Below are positions 1-9,070 of a stretch of 64,000 bases of DNA, piece after piece. Position 1 is the first letter of the stretch. Each line of letters starts with the position of its first letter. The DNA is from JAUIIK01 sp041390865 (GTDB taxonomy: Bacteria > Chloroflexota > Chloroflexia > Thermomicrobiales > CFX8): NCBI GenBank assembly GCA_041390865.1, contig JAWKPC010000011.1:81763-145762 (forward strand), read 5' to 3'. Below the pieces are notes generated by a model. The model ran no database searches. It was not told the DNA's origin and saw only the letters and a program-made list of their open reading frames with translations. The translations under genes and the position numbers were made by a program.

Positions 1-2092
1 CCGCCGAGTCGGTGCCGGTCGAGTCGCTGACCAGTTGCTCGACATCCGAGAGAGGCATCGGCTGGTGGAGTAGGAACCCTTGCCCGGTCCGGCACTGGAG
101 ATTCAGTAGCGCGTTCATCTGCCCCGCCGTTTCGATGCCTTCGGCGATCGTCGAGAGGCGCAGCGTCTTGGCCATCACCGTGATGAGCCGGACGATCTCG
201 AATCCTTCGGCGTCGGTGTCCAGCCGCTGGACGAAGGATTGGTCGATTTTGAGCACGTCGACCGGCAGTTCCTGGAGGATGCTCAGCGAAGAATGGCCGG
301 TGCCGAAATCATCGACGGCGACGATGACCCCGGAGCGTTTGAGTTCGTGCAACCGCTCGATCGCTTCGAGAGTGTCGACCATCACCGACGCTTCATTGAT
401 CTCCAGCGTGAGGCGCATCGGATCAAATCCGGTGCGCTCGACGATCTCGAGCACATGCCTGACGAATTCGTCCTGCCGGAGTTCGCTTGACGAGATGTTG
501 ACGTTGAGGCCGAGCTCGGGGCGGATCGACTGGAGGCGCTTGATGTCCTCGCAGGCTTGTTCGAGCAGCGCCTGTCCCAACCGGATGATCAGGCCGGTGC
601 CTTCGGCGAGCGGGATGAACGTGGATGGCGTGATCCAGTTTCCGTCGTCGTCCTGCCAACGGGCAAGCGCTTCGACCGCGACGATTTCGGACGTCACCAG
701 ATTGACGATCGGCTGGTAGACGAGGTGGATGCGCCGTTCGGTCAGCGCTCTCCTGAGCTTGCGTTCGAGTTCGAGGCGCTCGACCAGACCGGTCATCATG
801 CTCGGACGGAACACGGAGACGCTGGAGTTGCCGGCGTTCTTGGCGTCGTACATCGCGATGTCGGCGGCCTGGAGAAGATACTCCGGGTCGGTTTCGCCGG
901 TCATACAGGTGGCGATGCCGACGCTGGCACTGATCCGAACCTCGGTTTCTTTCAGGTGGATCGGCTCTTCGATCGCGAAGATGACCCGCTGGGCAATGTT
1001 ACGGGCCTGGGCGACGTTCACCAGATCGTCGATCAGGATCGTAAATTCGTCGCCGCCGAAGCGGGCGATGCGATCGTATTCACGTAGGGCGACGGTAAGC
1101 CGGCGAGCGATGATCCGCAGGACGTGATCGCCGGCGGAGTGGCCCATGCTGTCGTTGATGAACTTGAAGTTGTCCAGATCGAGAAAGAGAATGCCGACGC
1201 CGGTTTCGTGCCGGGAGCTCGCCGCCAGGGCCTGCTCCAGACCGTGCATCAGCTGCGCCCGGTTATCCAGGCCGGTCAGCGGGTCGCGAAGCGCCGCCCG
1301 TTGCAGGCGTAGCTCGGCCCGTTTCCGGTCGGAGATGTTCGACTGGAATCCGGCCATCCGGTAGGGCGTGCCGGATTCATTTTCGACGGCGAGGCCTCGC
1401 GCCAGCATCCAGTGATATTCACCATCCTGGCAGCGGATTCGATATTCGCACTCGAAATGCGGGGATTGTCCGGTGACGTGATCCTGTATCCGGTCCCGAA
1501 GGCGGCCGAGATCGCCGGGATGCACCAGGTCGAACCAGGCGTCCGGATGACCGTCGATGTCCTCGTCGGCGTAGCCGAGCATTTCCTTCCATCTGGGGGA
1601 ATATTCGACCGTGTTGTTGAGCAGATCCCAGTCCCAGATGCCGTCTCTCGTCGCCTGAATTGCGAGCTCGTATCGCTCCCGATCTCGCCGCAAGGATCGG
1701 GTGGCCCGTGCGCGTTCGATCGCGTTCCGGATCGAACGATCGAGCCTCGATCCGGAAACCTCATTGACGACCAGATAATCCTGCGCTCCGTCTCGGATCG
1801 CCGCATAGCCGAGGTACTCATGGTTCGTATCGACCAGCAGGATGATGGGAGCGGATGATACGGAGCGGATCGCCTGCAGGAAATCGATGTCCGGCTCGGT
1901 CTGCCGGGATGTGTCGATCAGGATGGCATCAATCGGCTGGCGCTCGAGGAACGCTGTTGCCGCGTCCGGAGACTCGACATGCTCGACCCGGTAGTTCCCG
2001 ATGAGTTCTGTATGGCGATCATTCAGGACATTGCGAGCCTGTTCGAGACTACCGTTGACCCATAGGATCGAAAGTTGATTCGCTTCCAACAC
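1..2092 (-). CDS. Receiver-PAS-GGDEF-EAL signalling protein (C-terminus cut by window edge)
   Basis: This is a cyclic-di-GMP signalling protein. An open frame runs without interruption from a GTG at 2092, preceded by AGAAGG, to the window edge, so about 697 residues are visible. A receiver-like domain covers residues 1-130, with a candidate phosphoacceptor Asp60 in ILIDTS. It lacks the usual N-terminal acidic pair, so it is atypical. A PAS domain follows at about 150-275. A GGDEF domain has an intact GGDEF motif at residues 346-350. The EAL domain begins with EALARW at 474 and contains the DDFGTGHSSL segment. Both cyclase and phosphodiesterase motifs are therefore present and the protein may be bifunctional. 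The end of the EAL domain lies outside the window. The domain calls are secure; the direction of net activity is unknown. Confidence 0.93.
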   Translation of the reverse strand, partial: MLEANQLSILWVNGSLEQARNVLNDRHTELIGNYRVEHVESPDAATAFLERQPIDAILIDTSRQTEPDIDFLQAIRSVSSAPIILLVDTNHEYLGYAAIRDGAQDYLVVNEVSGSRLDRSIRNAIERARATRSLRRDRERYELAIQATRDGIWDWDLLNNTVEYSPRWKEMLGYADEDIDGHPDAWFDLVHPGDLGRLRDRIQDHVTGQSPHFECEYRIRCQDGEYHWMLARGLAVENESGTPYRMAGFQSNISDRKRAELRLQRAALRDPLTGLDNRAQLMHGLEQALAASSRHETGVGILFLDLDNFKFINDSMGHSAGDHVLRIIARRLTVALREYDRIARFGGDEFTILIDDLVNVAQARNIAQRVIFAIEEPIHLKETEVRISASVGIATCMTGETDPEYLLQAADIAMYDAKNAGNSSVSVFRPSMMTGLVERLELERKLRRALTERRIHLVYQPIVNLVTSEIVAVEALARWQDDDGNWITPSTFIPLAEGTGLIIRLGQALLEQACEDIKRLQSIRPELGLNVNISSSELRQDEFVRHVLEIVERTGFDPMRLTLEINEASVMVDTLEAIERLHELKRSGVIVAVDDFGTGHSSLSILQELPVDVLKIDQSFVQRLDTDAEGFEIVRLITVMAKTLRLSTIAEGIETAGQMNALLNLQCRTGQGFLLHQPMPLSDVEQLVSDSTGTDSA

Positions 2093-2225
2093 GTTCAGCC
2101 TTCTGACAATCGACCGACACCGGCAAACCGGGGATCATCCATGAGGCGATCCTGAAACCGAGCATTCATCGTGTCCTCGGTCAATCCGCGTCATGGCCGT
2201 ACAACGTCGAATGAGCAACGTGTGC

Positions 2226-3122
2226 CTAGCAGATGCCCACGGCAAGAGCCCTACCCTCGACAAATATGAAATCTGGCTGGTCAAGCAAGAAGGCCGGGGA
2301 TTCAGGATCGACAAGACGTTGTAATTCTACAACCTGGCGGTAGGCGAGATCTTGAATGCCGGGAGACTCGGTGCAGAGGTAGGGGACCGCGACCTCGAGA
2401 AAGCCCCGCTCGTCCTCGGTGAATGGCGGCTCGTAGACCCGCGTGCGGAGCAGCCCGCGGATCTCTCTCAGCCCGGCTTTGACGAAGAAGCTGCGGAGCT
2501 TGTGTCCGACCAGCCAGTCGACGTAGTCATGGTGCTCGTCGCCGGAGGTGAAGCCGCGAGGCAGGCTGCTCTTGAGGGCCATGAGCAGCTCGTCGGGCAT
2601 CGGGCCGAGCAGCATCGACGTCATTTCGACATCCTGAACCGCGACGCGCCCACCCGGACGGACGACTCGCATCATCTCGCGGATCGTCTCGACCGGCGTC
2701 GGGACGTACTGCAGAGAGCCGGCGCACCAGACGATGTCGAACGAGTTGTCGTCGAAGGGCAGGGGGGCGGTCAGCTTGCCTTCGACGAGATCGACCTGCT
2801 CCCGGTATTGGGCATTGGCGATCCGCTCCCGGGCGCGGCCGAGGTTGCGCTGGTCGGATTCGAGGCCGGTGATCTTCCCCTCTGGGCCGACCATCTTGGC
2901 GATCCACTCGAAGTGCGTCCCGCTGCCGCAGCCGAGATCCAGAACCCGGTCGCCGGGCAGGAGGTTCGCTTCGTTGAGGAGCGAATTGTAGAGAGCCGCC
3001 ATCGCCCTGAAATGGCGGTGCATCCAGAAATCGCTGGCCAGATCGAGCCCGGAATCGCTCTGGAGGATTGCCCGTGGCGATCCTCCGTGCCCGTTGCCGC
3101 CCGCCTCACGTTCGCCCACCAT
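2226..3122 (-). CDS. Class I SAM-dependent methyltransferase
   Basis: The protein is a Rossmann-fold methyltransferase of about 298 residues. The SAM-binding motif I reads VLDLGCGSGTHFEW, followed by the acidic residue of motif II in ITGLESDQ and a motif IV-like FDIVWCAGSLQYV. This is the UbiE/ArsM-like methyltransferase-11 arrangement. The open frame extends upstream to 3311, but the ATG at 3122 has a strong GGGAGG seven bases before it, so that start is preferred. The C-terminal third (PPFTEDERGFLEVAVPYL) is unassigned. The substrate cannot be inferred. It is divergent from the broken fic gene across an AT-richer spacer with dyad motifs. Confidence 0.85.
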   Translation of the reverse strand: MVGEREAGGNGHGGSPRAILQSDSGLDLASDFWMHRHFRAMAALYNSLLNEANLLPGDRVLDLGCGSGTHFEWIAKMVGPEGKITGLESDQRNLGRARERIANAQYREQVDLVEGKLTAPLPFDDNSFDIVWCAGSLQYVPTPVETIREMMRVVRPGGRVAVQDVEMTSMLLGPMPDELLMALKSSLPRGFTSGDEHHDYVDWLVGHKLRSFFVKAGLREIRGLLRTRVYEPPFTEDERGFLEVAVPYLCTESPGIQDLAYRQVVELQRLVDPESPAFLLDQPDFIFVEGRALAVGIC

Positions 3123-3245
3123 CGCTCTTCCTCCCGCTTCCGTCATTGACCGGTACCCCGGGGATGAGGATAGGCTGTCGAGTCGAGCGCGGCAAGCATC
3201 CACGCGCGCCTGGATTCGTTGGGGTTGCCCCGGGCTTGACAAGAC

Positions 3246-3262
3246 GTTCACTATTAGCGAAC
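3246..3262. promoter_or_regulatory. 17-bp dyad overlapping a TTGACA box, possible operator
   Basis: GTTCACTATTAGCGAAC is a near-perfect inverted repeat (one mismatched pair) lying just after TTGACA at 3236-3241 in the divergent spacer between the methyltransferase and fic. Its size and form resemble operators of TetR-type repressors. No such regulator is encoded in this window, so the assignment is inference. Confidence 0.35.
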
Positions 3263-3331
3263 TTGCGAGTATTCTTTCATAGCCATGGAGATACGGGCTC
3301 ACTATTATCATTCGCGTTCATTACTTGCTAC

Positions 3332-3347
3332 ATAAGCGGGTGCTTAT
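3332..3347. promoter_or_regulatory. 16-bp perfect dyad ATAAGC-N4-GCTTAT
   Basis: The sequence ATAAGCGGGTGCTTAT is a perfect inverted repeat with a four-base spacer, 60-80 bases upstream of the fic start. It resembles a TetR/AcrR-family operator in form. It may control fic or the divergent methyltransferase, but no experimental or comparative support is available here. Confidence 0.35.
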
Positions 3348-3410
3348 TCAAGAGTACAGCCTGAACCTTTCATAGCATCGTGGGGATTCGGCGTGAGGAG
3401 AGGGGGACAA

Positions 3411-4607
3411 ATGAGCACGCGAGCAGGACGAATTGTCCGCCAGCCGACCGGGTATCAGGCATTTATCCCCGCATCATTGCCACCGGATTCGCCTCTCCAG
3501 TTCGACGCCGAACTGCTCAGTTTGCTATCGCGCGCAGATCAAGCCGTCGCAAGGCTCGATGGCATCTCCTCGACCCTCCAAAACCCTGATCTGTTTGTGG
3601 CTATGTACGTGCGCCAGGAAGCAGTTCAGAGTTCACAGATCGAAGGTACCCAGAGTTCGCTAGACGACATACTCGAGTTCGAGGCCGATCCAGAAAGTAG
3701 AGGACTTCCTTCGGACGTAACGGAGGTAGTCAACTATGTGCGTGCGATGAATTATGGATTGGAGCGGCTTGACTCTTTGCCGCTGTCACTGCGTCTCATC
3801 TGAGAGATTCATGCGGTGCTTCTGGAAGGCACCCGCGGTGCGGGCAAGCAACCGGGCGAATTTCGATTATCTCAAAACTGGGTTGGTCCAGCGGGGGCAA
3901 CGCTCGAACAGGCTTCGTTCGTCCCTCCGCCGCCTCGAGAACTGACAAGGGTCCTCAGCGAATTCGAATTATATCTCCACGCTGAAGAGCCATATCCGAT
4001 TCTTGTCCATACCGGATTGATGCATGCACAATTCAAGACTATTCACCCGTTTCTTGATGGGAATGGCCGTGTCGGTCGATTGCTTATCGCGTTCCTACTC
4101 TGCCACCACGGTGTTCTAAGCCGGCCGCTCCTGTATCTCAGTTCGTATCCGAAACTGCATCGGTCCGAGTACTATGATCGCCTGACTTCAATCAGAACTC
4201 GAGGCGATTGGGAAGGATGGTTGCGGTACTACCTGCTGGGGGTTGCTGTGACTGCCGAGGAAGCCACACGTACTGCCCGTGCGATCAACGATATGAGAGA
4301 TCTACATCGTGGTGCGCTTGGCGAACATAGAATGAGGTCGAATGCGTACCTTCTGCTCGATCACTTGTTCAGTACACCAGTAATGAACGCAAGAAGAGCC
4401 GAGCAACTTCTGGAAGTCAGTTACCCAACAGCCAACAGGCTTCTCGGACAGATAACCGAGCTTGGCATCTTGCAGGAGATTACGGGAAGAGATCGGGACC
4501 GGCTGTATCGTTATGACCAGTACCTCGATCTCTTCCGGAAAAGCACTCCCGATGCGGATATCGAGTATGACTTGACGGCCACGACGGATTCGGATGTTCC
4601 TCGCTAG
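3411..4607 (+). pseudogene. Fic/DOC AMP-transferase family gene interrupted by in-frame TGA
   Basis: Fic enzymes transfer AMP (or other phosphate-linked groups) to target proteins. The frame starts at ATG 3411 after AGGAGAGG. It has the class II autoinhibitory helix motif SSQIEGT near residue 74, then a TGA at 3801-3803 (codon 131). It continues in the same frame into EIHAVLLEGTRG and the canonical active motif HPFLDGNGRVGR from residue 212. The C-terminus carries a winged-helix-like region (RRAEQLLEVSYPTANRLLGQ). Total length would be 398 codons, normal for the Fic-wHTH family. At the stop, relatives usually have arginine (LIREIHAVL), so a CGA to TGA change is the simplest explanation. A protein restarted at GTG 3816 would keep the active site but lose the inhibitory helix. 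The stop codon overlaps that of the convergent MFS gene. Confidence 0.85.
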
Positions 4608-5941
4608 GTGGAGATCCTGAGCCCGCTACTTGCAGCTAGCTCTGATCCTATTTCGATCGGCTGTTCCTCGGGCGGCGTCGGCTTGGTGGCGAAGGCGAAG
4701 AAGAGCGAGCCGAGACAGGCGAAGACGCCGAGGATGAAGAAGGCCAGCTGATAGTCTCCGGTGCGGTCGGCCAGAATCCCGGCTACGAGCGGCCCGGCGG
4801 TCATCCCGAACATCACGATCATCGACGAGAAACCCAGCACCTGGGCGAACGAGGCTCTGCCGAAGCAGTCGGCCCGGTACGAATGCAGGACCGGGCCGCG
4901 AACGCCCCAGGCAATGCCGTGGACGACCGCGAAGAAGAGCACCATCAGGTAGTTGGTCGCGAACGCCAGGACGATGATCGCCGTACCGTGGCCGAGCATC
5001 GTCAGGGTCAGAATCACTCGCTTGTTGTAGCGGTCTCCGAGGAATCCCCCGCCGAGCTGGCCGGCTGTCTGGAGGAGGGTCATCAAGGCGACGACCAGCG
5101 CCGCCGTCTGGAGCGAGTAGCCGAGCTCCTCGTTCAGGTTGACGACCAGATGGACCATGATTGCCGATACCATCAGCACGGCCATGCCGTGGCCCAGAGA
5201 GATGAACCAGAAGGCGCGGGTTCGCAGCGCTTCCCTGGCCGTGAACTCCGGTTCCTCTTCTTCGTCCTCTTCCACTCCGGAGGTTGCCGCCCGGCGAGCT
5301 CGGCGCGTTGCCGGGTCGATGCCGTCGGGATATTCGCCGTAGTCCTCGGGACGGGTCCGGACCAGGCTCGTCAGCGGCAGGCCGAGCGACAGCACGAGGA
5401 TGCCGGAGATGACCGCTGTCGTCCGCCAGCCGACCGTATCGAGCGACCAGGCTACTAGCGGCACGACCAGACCGCCGAGACTCAGGCCGGTATAGGCGAC
5501 GCCCATCGCCGTCGAACGCTTCCGGTCGAACCAGTTGACCAGCGAGGTGATGACAGCCATGAACCCGCCGAGGCTCGCGCCGACCGCCATCAACAGGAAG
5601 ACGAGATAGAAGGTCAGCAGGGAATTGATCTGGCTGAAGAGGAGGAAGCCGATGCCGAACATGACGATCCCGACCCGCATCACGTTGCGCGGCCCGTAGC
5701 GGGTCAGCATCCAGCCCTGGGCCGGGCCGAGGATGCCGCTCTCGACCCGCTGCATCGAGAAGGCGGCCGAGAGGGCCGTCTTGCTCCAGCCGAAGTCCGC
5801 CTGGAGGACCGAGACGTAGACGCCGAACGCCTGCATCATCAAGCCGGTCAGGAGAACCTGAACCCCGATTCCGGCACTGACGATCCACCAGCCATAGAAG
5901 ATGCTCCGCCGGCGTTCGCGAAGTTGTTCGACCTTGAGCAA
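4604..5941 (-). CDS. Major facilitator superfamily transporter
   Basis: A twelve-helix MFS permease of about 445 residues. Paired hydrophobic segments cover both halves, separated by a long charged loop rich in Glu (GVEEDEEEEPEF). The loop after helix 2 reads LTRYGPRN and the equivalent in the second half is GDRYNKR, both typical MFS motif A positions. Its overall style matches the monocarboxylate/oxalate-formate antiporter-like group, but the substrate is unknown. The frame is open to 6010. A TTG at 5941 with AGGAGAAGG nine bases upstream is the better start. It is convergent with the fic pseudogene, and the stops overlap. Confidence 0.85.
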   Translation of the reverse strand: MLKVEQLRERRRSIFYGWWIVSAGIGVQVLLTGLMMQAFGVYVSVLQADFGWSKTALSAAFSMQRVESGILGPAQGWMLTRYGPRNVMRVGIVMFGIGFLLFSQINSLLTFYLVFLLMAVGASLGGFMAVITSLVNWFDRKRSTAMGVAYTGLSLGGLVVPLVAWSLDTVGWRTTAVISGILVLSLGLPLTSLVRTRPEDYGEYPDGIDPATRRARRAATSGVEEDEEEEPEFTAREALRTRAFWFISLGHGMAVLMVSAIMVHLVVNLNEELGYSLQTAALVVALMTLLQTAGQLGGGFLGDRYNKRVILTLTMLGHGTAIIVLAFATNYLMVLFFAVVHGIAWGVRGPVLHSYRADCFGRASFAQVLGFSSMIVMFGMTAGPLVAGILADRTGDYQLAFFILGVFACLGSLFFAFATKPTPPEEQPIEIGSELAASSGLRIST

Positions 5942-6169
5942 GGGGAGATTCCTTCTCCTGCCACCATGTTTAGATAGCCCGAGATCGTAGCATCCATACC
6001 CCGGCTCCACCGGATGGATGCTCGAACAAGAGCGAGATTATGTAGCGATTAGACAGGGATGATGCAGGGCCGGATGACCGCCTCGCGGGAGAATATATCG
6101 ACACGACGGCGCTGGCTCATGTTGGATTGAGGAACGCAAACTGTCGAAACACCCAAGATGGAGGAACAC

Positions 6170-6634
6170 ATGCGCGAGCAACTGGTCGACGTCCTGGAGG
6201 GCAAGGGCGCCCATATGACCTTCGACGACGCCGTGGCCGATTTTCCGATCGATCAGATCAACGCGAAGCCGCCGGGCGTGCCCTACAGCTTCTGGCATCT
6301 GATCGAGCACATCCGTATCGCCCAGTGGGACATCCTCGAATTCACCCGCGATCCGGACCATGTGTCGCCCGAGCATCCCGAGGGCTACTGGCCGGACCGG
6401 GATGCCGAAACTGATGCCGAGGGCTGGCAGGAGACGATCGACCGGTTCCATGCCGATCTCGCCGACGTCATCGAGATAACCAGAGATCTGACGCTCAACC
6501 TGGACGCCGAAATCCCCCATGCCGCTGGCTACACCTATCTCCGGGAGATTCTCCTCGTTGCCGACCACAACTCCTATCACACCGGCGAGCTGGCGATTCT
6601 GCGGCAGGTGATGGAACTGTGGGGCGACCGGTAG
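6170..6634 (+). CDS. DinB-like four-helix protein
   Basis: A 154-residue member of the DinB/YfiT-like putative metalloenzyme family. The metal-ligand pattern is visible as SFWHLIEHIRIAQWD in the second helix and HNSYHTGEL in the last helix, giving the usual three histidines. ATG 6170 is chosen over 6158 because GGAGG ends five bases before it. The family includes thiol-dependent S-transferases, but most members have no known substrate. A second, frameshifted member lies at 23760-24258. Confidence 0.8.
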   Translation: MREQLVDVLEGKGAHMTFDDAVADFPIDQINAKPPGVPYSFWHLIEHIRIAQWDILEFTRDPDHVSPEHPEGYWPDRDAETDAEGWQETIDRFHADLADVIEITRDLTLNLDAEIPHAAGYTYLREILLVADHNSYHTGELAILRQVMELWGDR

Positions 6635-7100
6635 CCAGGAGTATTCACGAACCACGGAAATGTGCGCCGCGACGTGCCGGTCGTGGTCAACACGTAAGAC
6701 TGCCAGTGCCGTCGGCGGCTTGTGCTGTCCGCTCTGCCCATCCTCCCCGGAAACTCCAACAGCCCCACCAATGTCATCCTGAACGGAGGCTCTGCGGAGT
6801 GAAGGATCTAGCCAGGCCCTTGGAGCTAGGCGGGGGAGCAGCATGGCGTTTACAGCCGCTTGTTCGCCTCGTAAAGCATTGATCCCGATGTAGATTATTC
6901 ATATCCACTCCGTGGGTGCCCAGCTGTCGCTCCGGTAAGGATTACGTGGATGAGGGTGGCAGGCGCGGGTGCAACACCAGACGACCCGATGGCGATCGGA
7001 TGAGATCGCGCTGCCCGAAGTGGTAGATGCCCGACCTGGCTTCTCCCTTGAGAAGCAAGATCCAAGGCGAGGGATCGCGGGATCTGAAGCGAGGTGATCG
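6635..7100. other. Intergenic region without a supported gene
   Basis: This stretch of 466 bases has only short unsupported frames. It contains one short CGGAG-type palindromic repeat (6773-6809), described separately, and ends in the ribosome binding site of the nucleotidyltransferase. No RNA gene or terminator was recognised. Confidence 0.5.
6773..6809 (+). repeat. Short CGGAG-type palindromic intergenic repeat
   Basis: The unit begins GTCATCCTGAACGGAGGCTC and ends GCGGAGTGAAGGATCT. A related copy lies in reverse orientation at 40181-40215, and its core (GCGGAGCGTAGCGGAGC) also appears inside the larger element near 38905. Repeats of this form are scattered between genes in many Chloroflexota genomes. 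Function is unknown. Confidence 0.6.
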
Positions 7101-7673
7101 GTGGATGAAACGGCGACGAAGCAGCTGGGCGTGCTCCGGGAGATCGATGAGATCCTGGCCGGGTTGCGCGTCCGGTACTGGCTGCGCGGTGGTTGGGCCG
7201 TGGACTTCCTGCTTGGTCGGGTTACCCGGTCCCACTCAGATCTCGATCTGGTCGTCTGGCAGCGTCACCGGGGCCGGATGCAGCGGGCGCTGGAAGATGC
7301 AGGCTTCAGCCTCGACCGCGAGCTGCTCGTCCAGAATGATCTGGTGAAGGACGGCCAGGACATCACGTTCGTCTTCCTGGAACGAAGCGCGGATGGTTCG
7401 GTATCGGCTCATGGGATGCCGGACTGGAGATGGCGGTCGGATGCATTGCCTTTGCGCCGCCACTGCTTCGACGGGATTTGCGCTCGCGTCGTCGCGCCGC
7501 AACAGATGCTTCAGGATTTTCACGGCTACGAGGCGGCAACCGGCCGTCCGTTGCGGCCAAAGGACGCCGGGACGATGGAAACACTCCGCGCCATCATCAC
7601 CCTCGACGGCCAGGAGCCTGAATTGCCCCACGATCGAGAAACGACGACCGGCGTAGGCCAGCCCGCACGATAG
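7101..7673 (+). CDS. Nucleotidyltransferase of the aminoglycoside 2''-adenylyltransferase-like group
   Basis: A 190-residue nucleotidyltransferase-fold protein. The motif WLRGGWAVDFLLGR followed by THSDLDLVVW-type residues (RSHSDLDLVV) gives the GG and paired-Asp signature of this fold, as in LinA-type lincosamide and ANT(2'')-type aminoglycoside nucleotidyltransferases. The start is GTG 7101 with GAGGTG four bases upstream. Most chromosomal relatives have no proven drug substrate, so resistance should not be assumed. It stands alone. Confidence 0.72.
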   Translation: MDETATKQLGVLREIDEILAGLRVRYWLRGGWAVDFLLGRVTRSHSDLDLVVWQRHRGRMQRALEDAGFSLDRELLVQNDLVKDGQDITFVFLERSADGSVSAHGMPDWRWRSDALPLRRHCFDGICARVVAPQQMLQDFHGYEAATGRPLRPKDAGTMETLRAIITLDGQEPELPHDRETTTGVGQPAR

Positions 7674-8081
7674 TCCGGGCAGTCGGGCCGCCGTATTCTG
7701 GATACATGATGGTTCCTGAAACGATCGCGCTCGGCGGGATTGTGCAGGGGCCATCCGGATCGGCGCAGAGATCGAGACACACAACGACGTGATGCCGGAC
7801 GAGCGGCAAGGATGCCGCGCGCATGACCATGGCGGTCATCTGGCCAATGGCGGGCTACTTCTCTCCTTCAGGATCTCGTGCAGAAACAGGTGATCCCGGC
7901 ATCCGGGGCCGCCTGTTTCTGCGTAAAGGATGCATGGCAGGCAACGAGCCTGGATCTCTATCCATAGGCTCGGTTCGTCACTGGTGTAGACTGCGGTTCC
8001 ATACGATACTTACAGGTCTTTATGTTCTCCCGGCGCAGTGCTCATACCCTGAGAAATCGAACAATCGAGGAGCAGGCATCC
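7674..8081. other. Intergenic region upstream of the PhnD-like gene
   Basis: About 400 bases with no supported gene. The main structure is a nested stem-loop at 7880-7922. The final bases contain GAGGAG, the ribosome binding site of the lipoprotein gene. No confident promoter was identified. Confidence 0.45.
7880..7922 (+). other. Nested stem-loop, possible terminator or leader structure
   Basis: An 11-bp perfect stem (GCAGAAACAGG at 7880-7890 with CCTGTTTCTGC at 7912-7922) encloses a second 5-bp stem (CCCGG/CCGGG at 7895-7907). There is no U-run directly after it. It lies about 160 bases before the PhnD-like gene, so it may be a leader structure, a terminator for the upstream gene, or a small mobile remnant. 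Confidence 0.45.
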
Positions 8082-9059
8082 ATGAAGAAGAATCGACGAT
8101 CCAGACTGGCGGTTCGTTTCTCGTTCCTCGCGGTGCTGATCCTCATCCTGGCTGCCTGTGGAGCGGCGGAGACTGATGACCCGACGGCGACGCCGGAGCC
8201 GGCTACCGCTGGCGCCGGTCAGGCAGGGGACGGCACGGCGATCGTTATCGGCAACGTCGACGCCAGCAATCCCGCTCAGAAGATCGAGGAGTTTCAACCG
8301 CTGGCGGATTACCTCGCCGCCAGCCTCGCGTCGTATGGCATCAGCGAGGGCCGCGTCGTCATCGCCCAGGACACGGCAGAGATGGCGCGGATGCTGACCG
8401 ACGGAGAGGTAGACATCTATTTCGATGCTGCGATTCCGGCGCTCGATGTCTGTCAGGAGGCCGGCTGCACCTTTGCCCTTCGCCAGTGGAAGGGTGGGAC
8501 GCCGGACCAGGCCGGCGTCTTCGTGACGACCAAGTCGGGCGGCGTGACCAGCCTGGAGGACCTGAAGGGCAAGGTCATCATGCTGGAACAGCCGCACTCG
8601 ACCGTCGGCCATATCCTGCCGCTGGTGACGCTGGCCGAAGCGGGCATCGCCACCCGCTCCGTCAGCAGCCCGGAGGCGGATGTGGGCCCGGATGAGGTCG
8701 GCTTCTACGTCTCATCCGGTGGCCAGACGTCGATGAACCTGCTGCTCAACGGCGAGATCGCGGCGCTGGCAATCGGCGACCGGGCTTACAAGCAGTTCTC
8801 TCCGGACGTTCAGGAACAGGTAATGATCCTCGCTGAAACGGTCAGCGCTCCCAGCCAGCTGGTTGCGATACGGCCCGACCTCGATCCCGATCTGCGGGCG
8901 GAGATCATCAGCCTGATGGTCGGTCTGGATCAGACCGATGAAGGCCGGCCGATCCTCAAGGGGATGCGCGAGACCGAGAAGTTCGAGGAGATGTCCCAGG
9001 ATGCGATCGACCAGCTGCTCGAACTCTATGAGGTCGTGAAGCAGACGATCCAGAGCTAG
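8082..9059 (+). CDS. PhnD-like substrate-binding lipoprotein
   Basis: A periplasmic-type phosphate/phosphonate-binding protein (PhnD family) of 325 residues, anchored as a lipoprotein. The signal peptide has a charged start (MKKNRRSR), a hydrophobic core and the lipobox LAAC with the lipidated Cys26. The mature part has the two-lobe fold features: early IVIGNVDASNPAQ, EMARMLTDGEVDIYFD, and the LEDLKGKVIMLEQPHSTVGH segment typical of PhnD. ATG 8082 follows GAGGAG. No ABC permease or ATPase gene is adjacent. Instead a sensor kinase starts 11 bases after the stop, so it more likely serves as a ligand-sensing partner than as part of an importer. Confidence 0.85.
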   Translation: MKKNRRSRLAVRFSFLAVLILILAACGAAETDDPTATPEPATAGAGQAGDGTAIVIGNVDASNPAQKIEEFQPLADYLAASLASYGISEGRVVIAQDTAEMARMLTDGEVDIYFDAAIPALDVCQEAGCTFALRQWKGGTPDQAGVFVTTKSGGVTSLEDLKGKVIMLEQPHSTVGHILPLVTLAEAGIATRSVSSPEADVGPDEVGFYVSSGGQTSMNLLLNGEIAALAIGDRAYKQFSPDVQEQVMILAETVSAPSQLVAIRPDLDPDLRAEIISLMVGLDQTDEGRPILKGMRETEKFEEMSQDAIDQLLELYEVVKQTIQS

Positions 9060-9070
9060 CGGCGGTCGGG

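Noticed and set aside
6038..6844. A 268-codon frame on the - strand over the DinB gene
   Set aside because: The + strand gene has metal-ligand motifs and a ribosome binding site; the antisense frame has neither.
8082..9059. A phosphonate ABC importer operon
   Set aside because: No permease or ATPase gene is present on either side; the neighbour is a sensor kinase.
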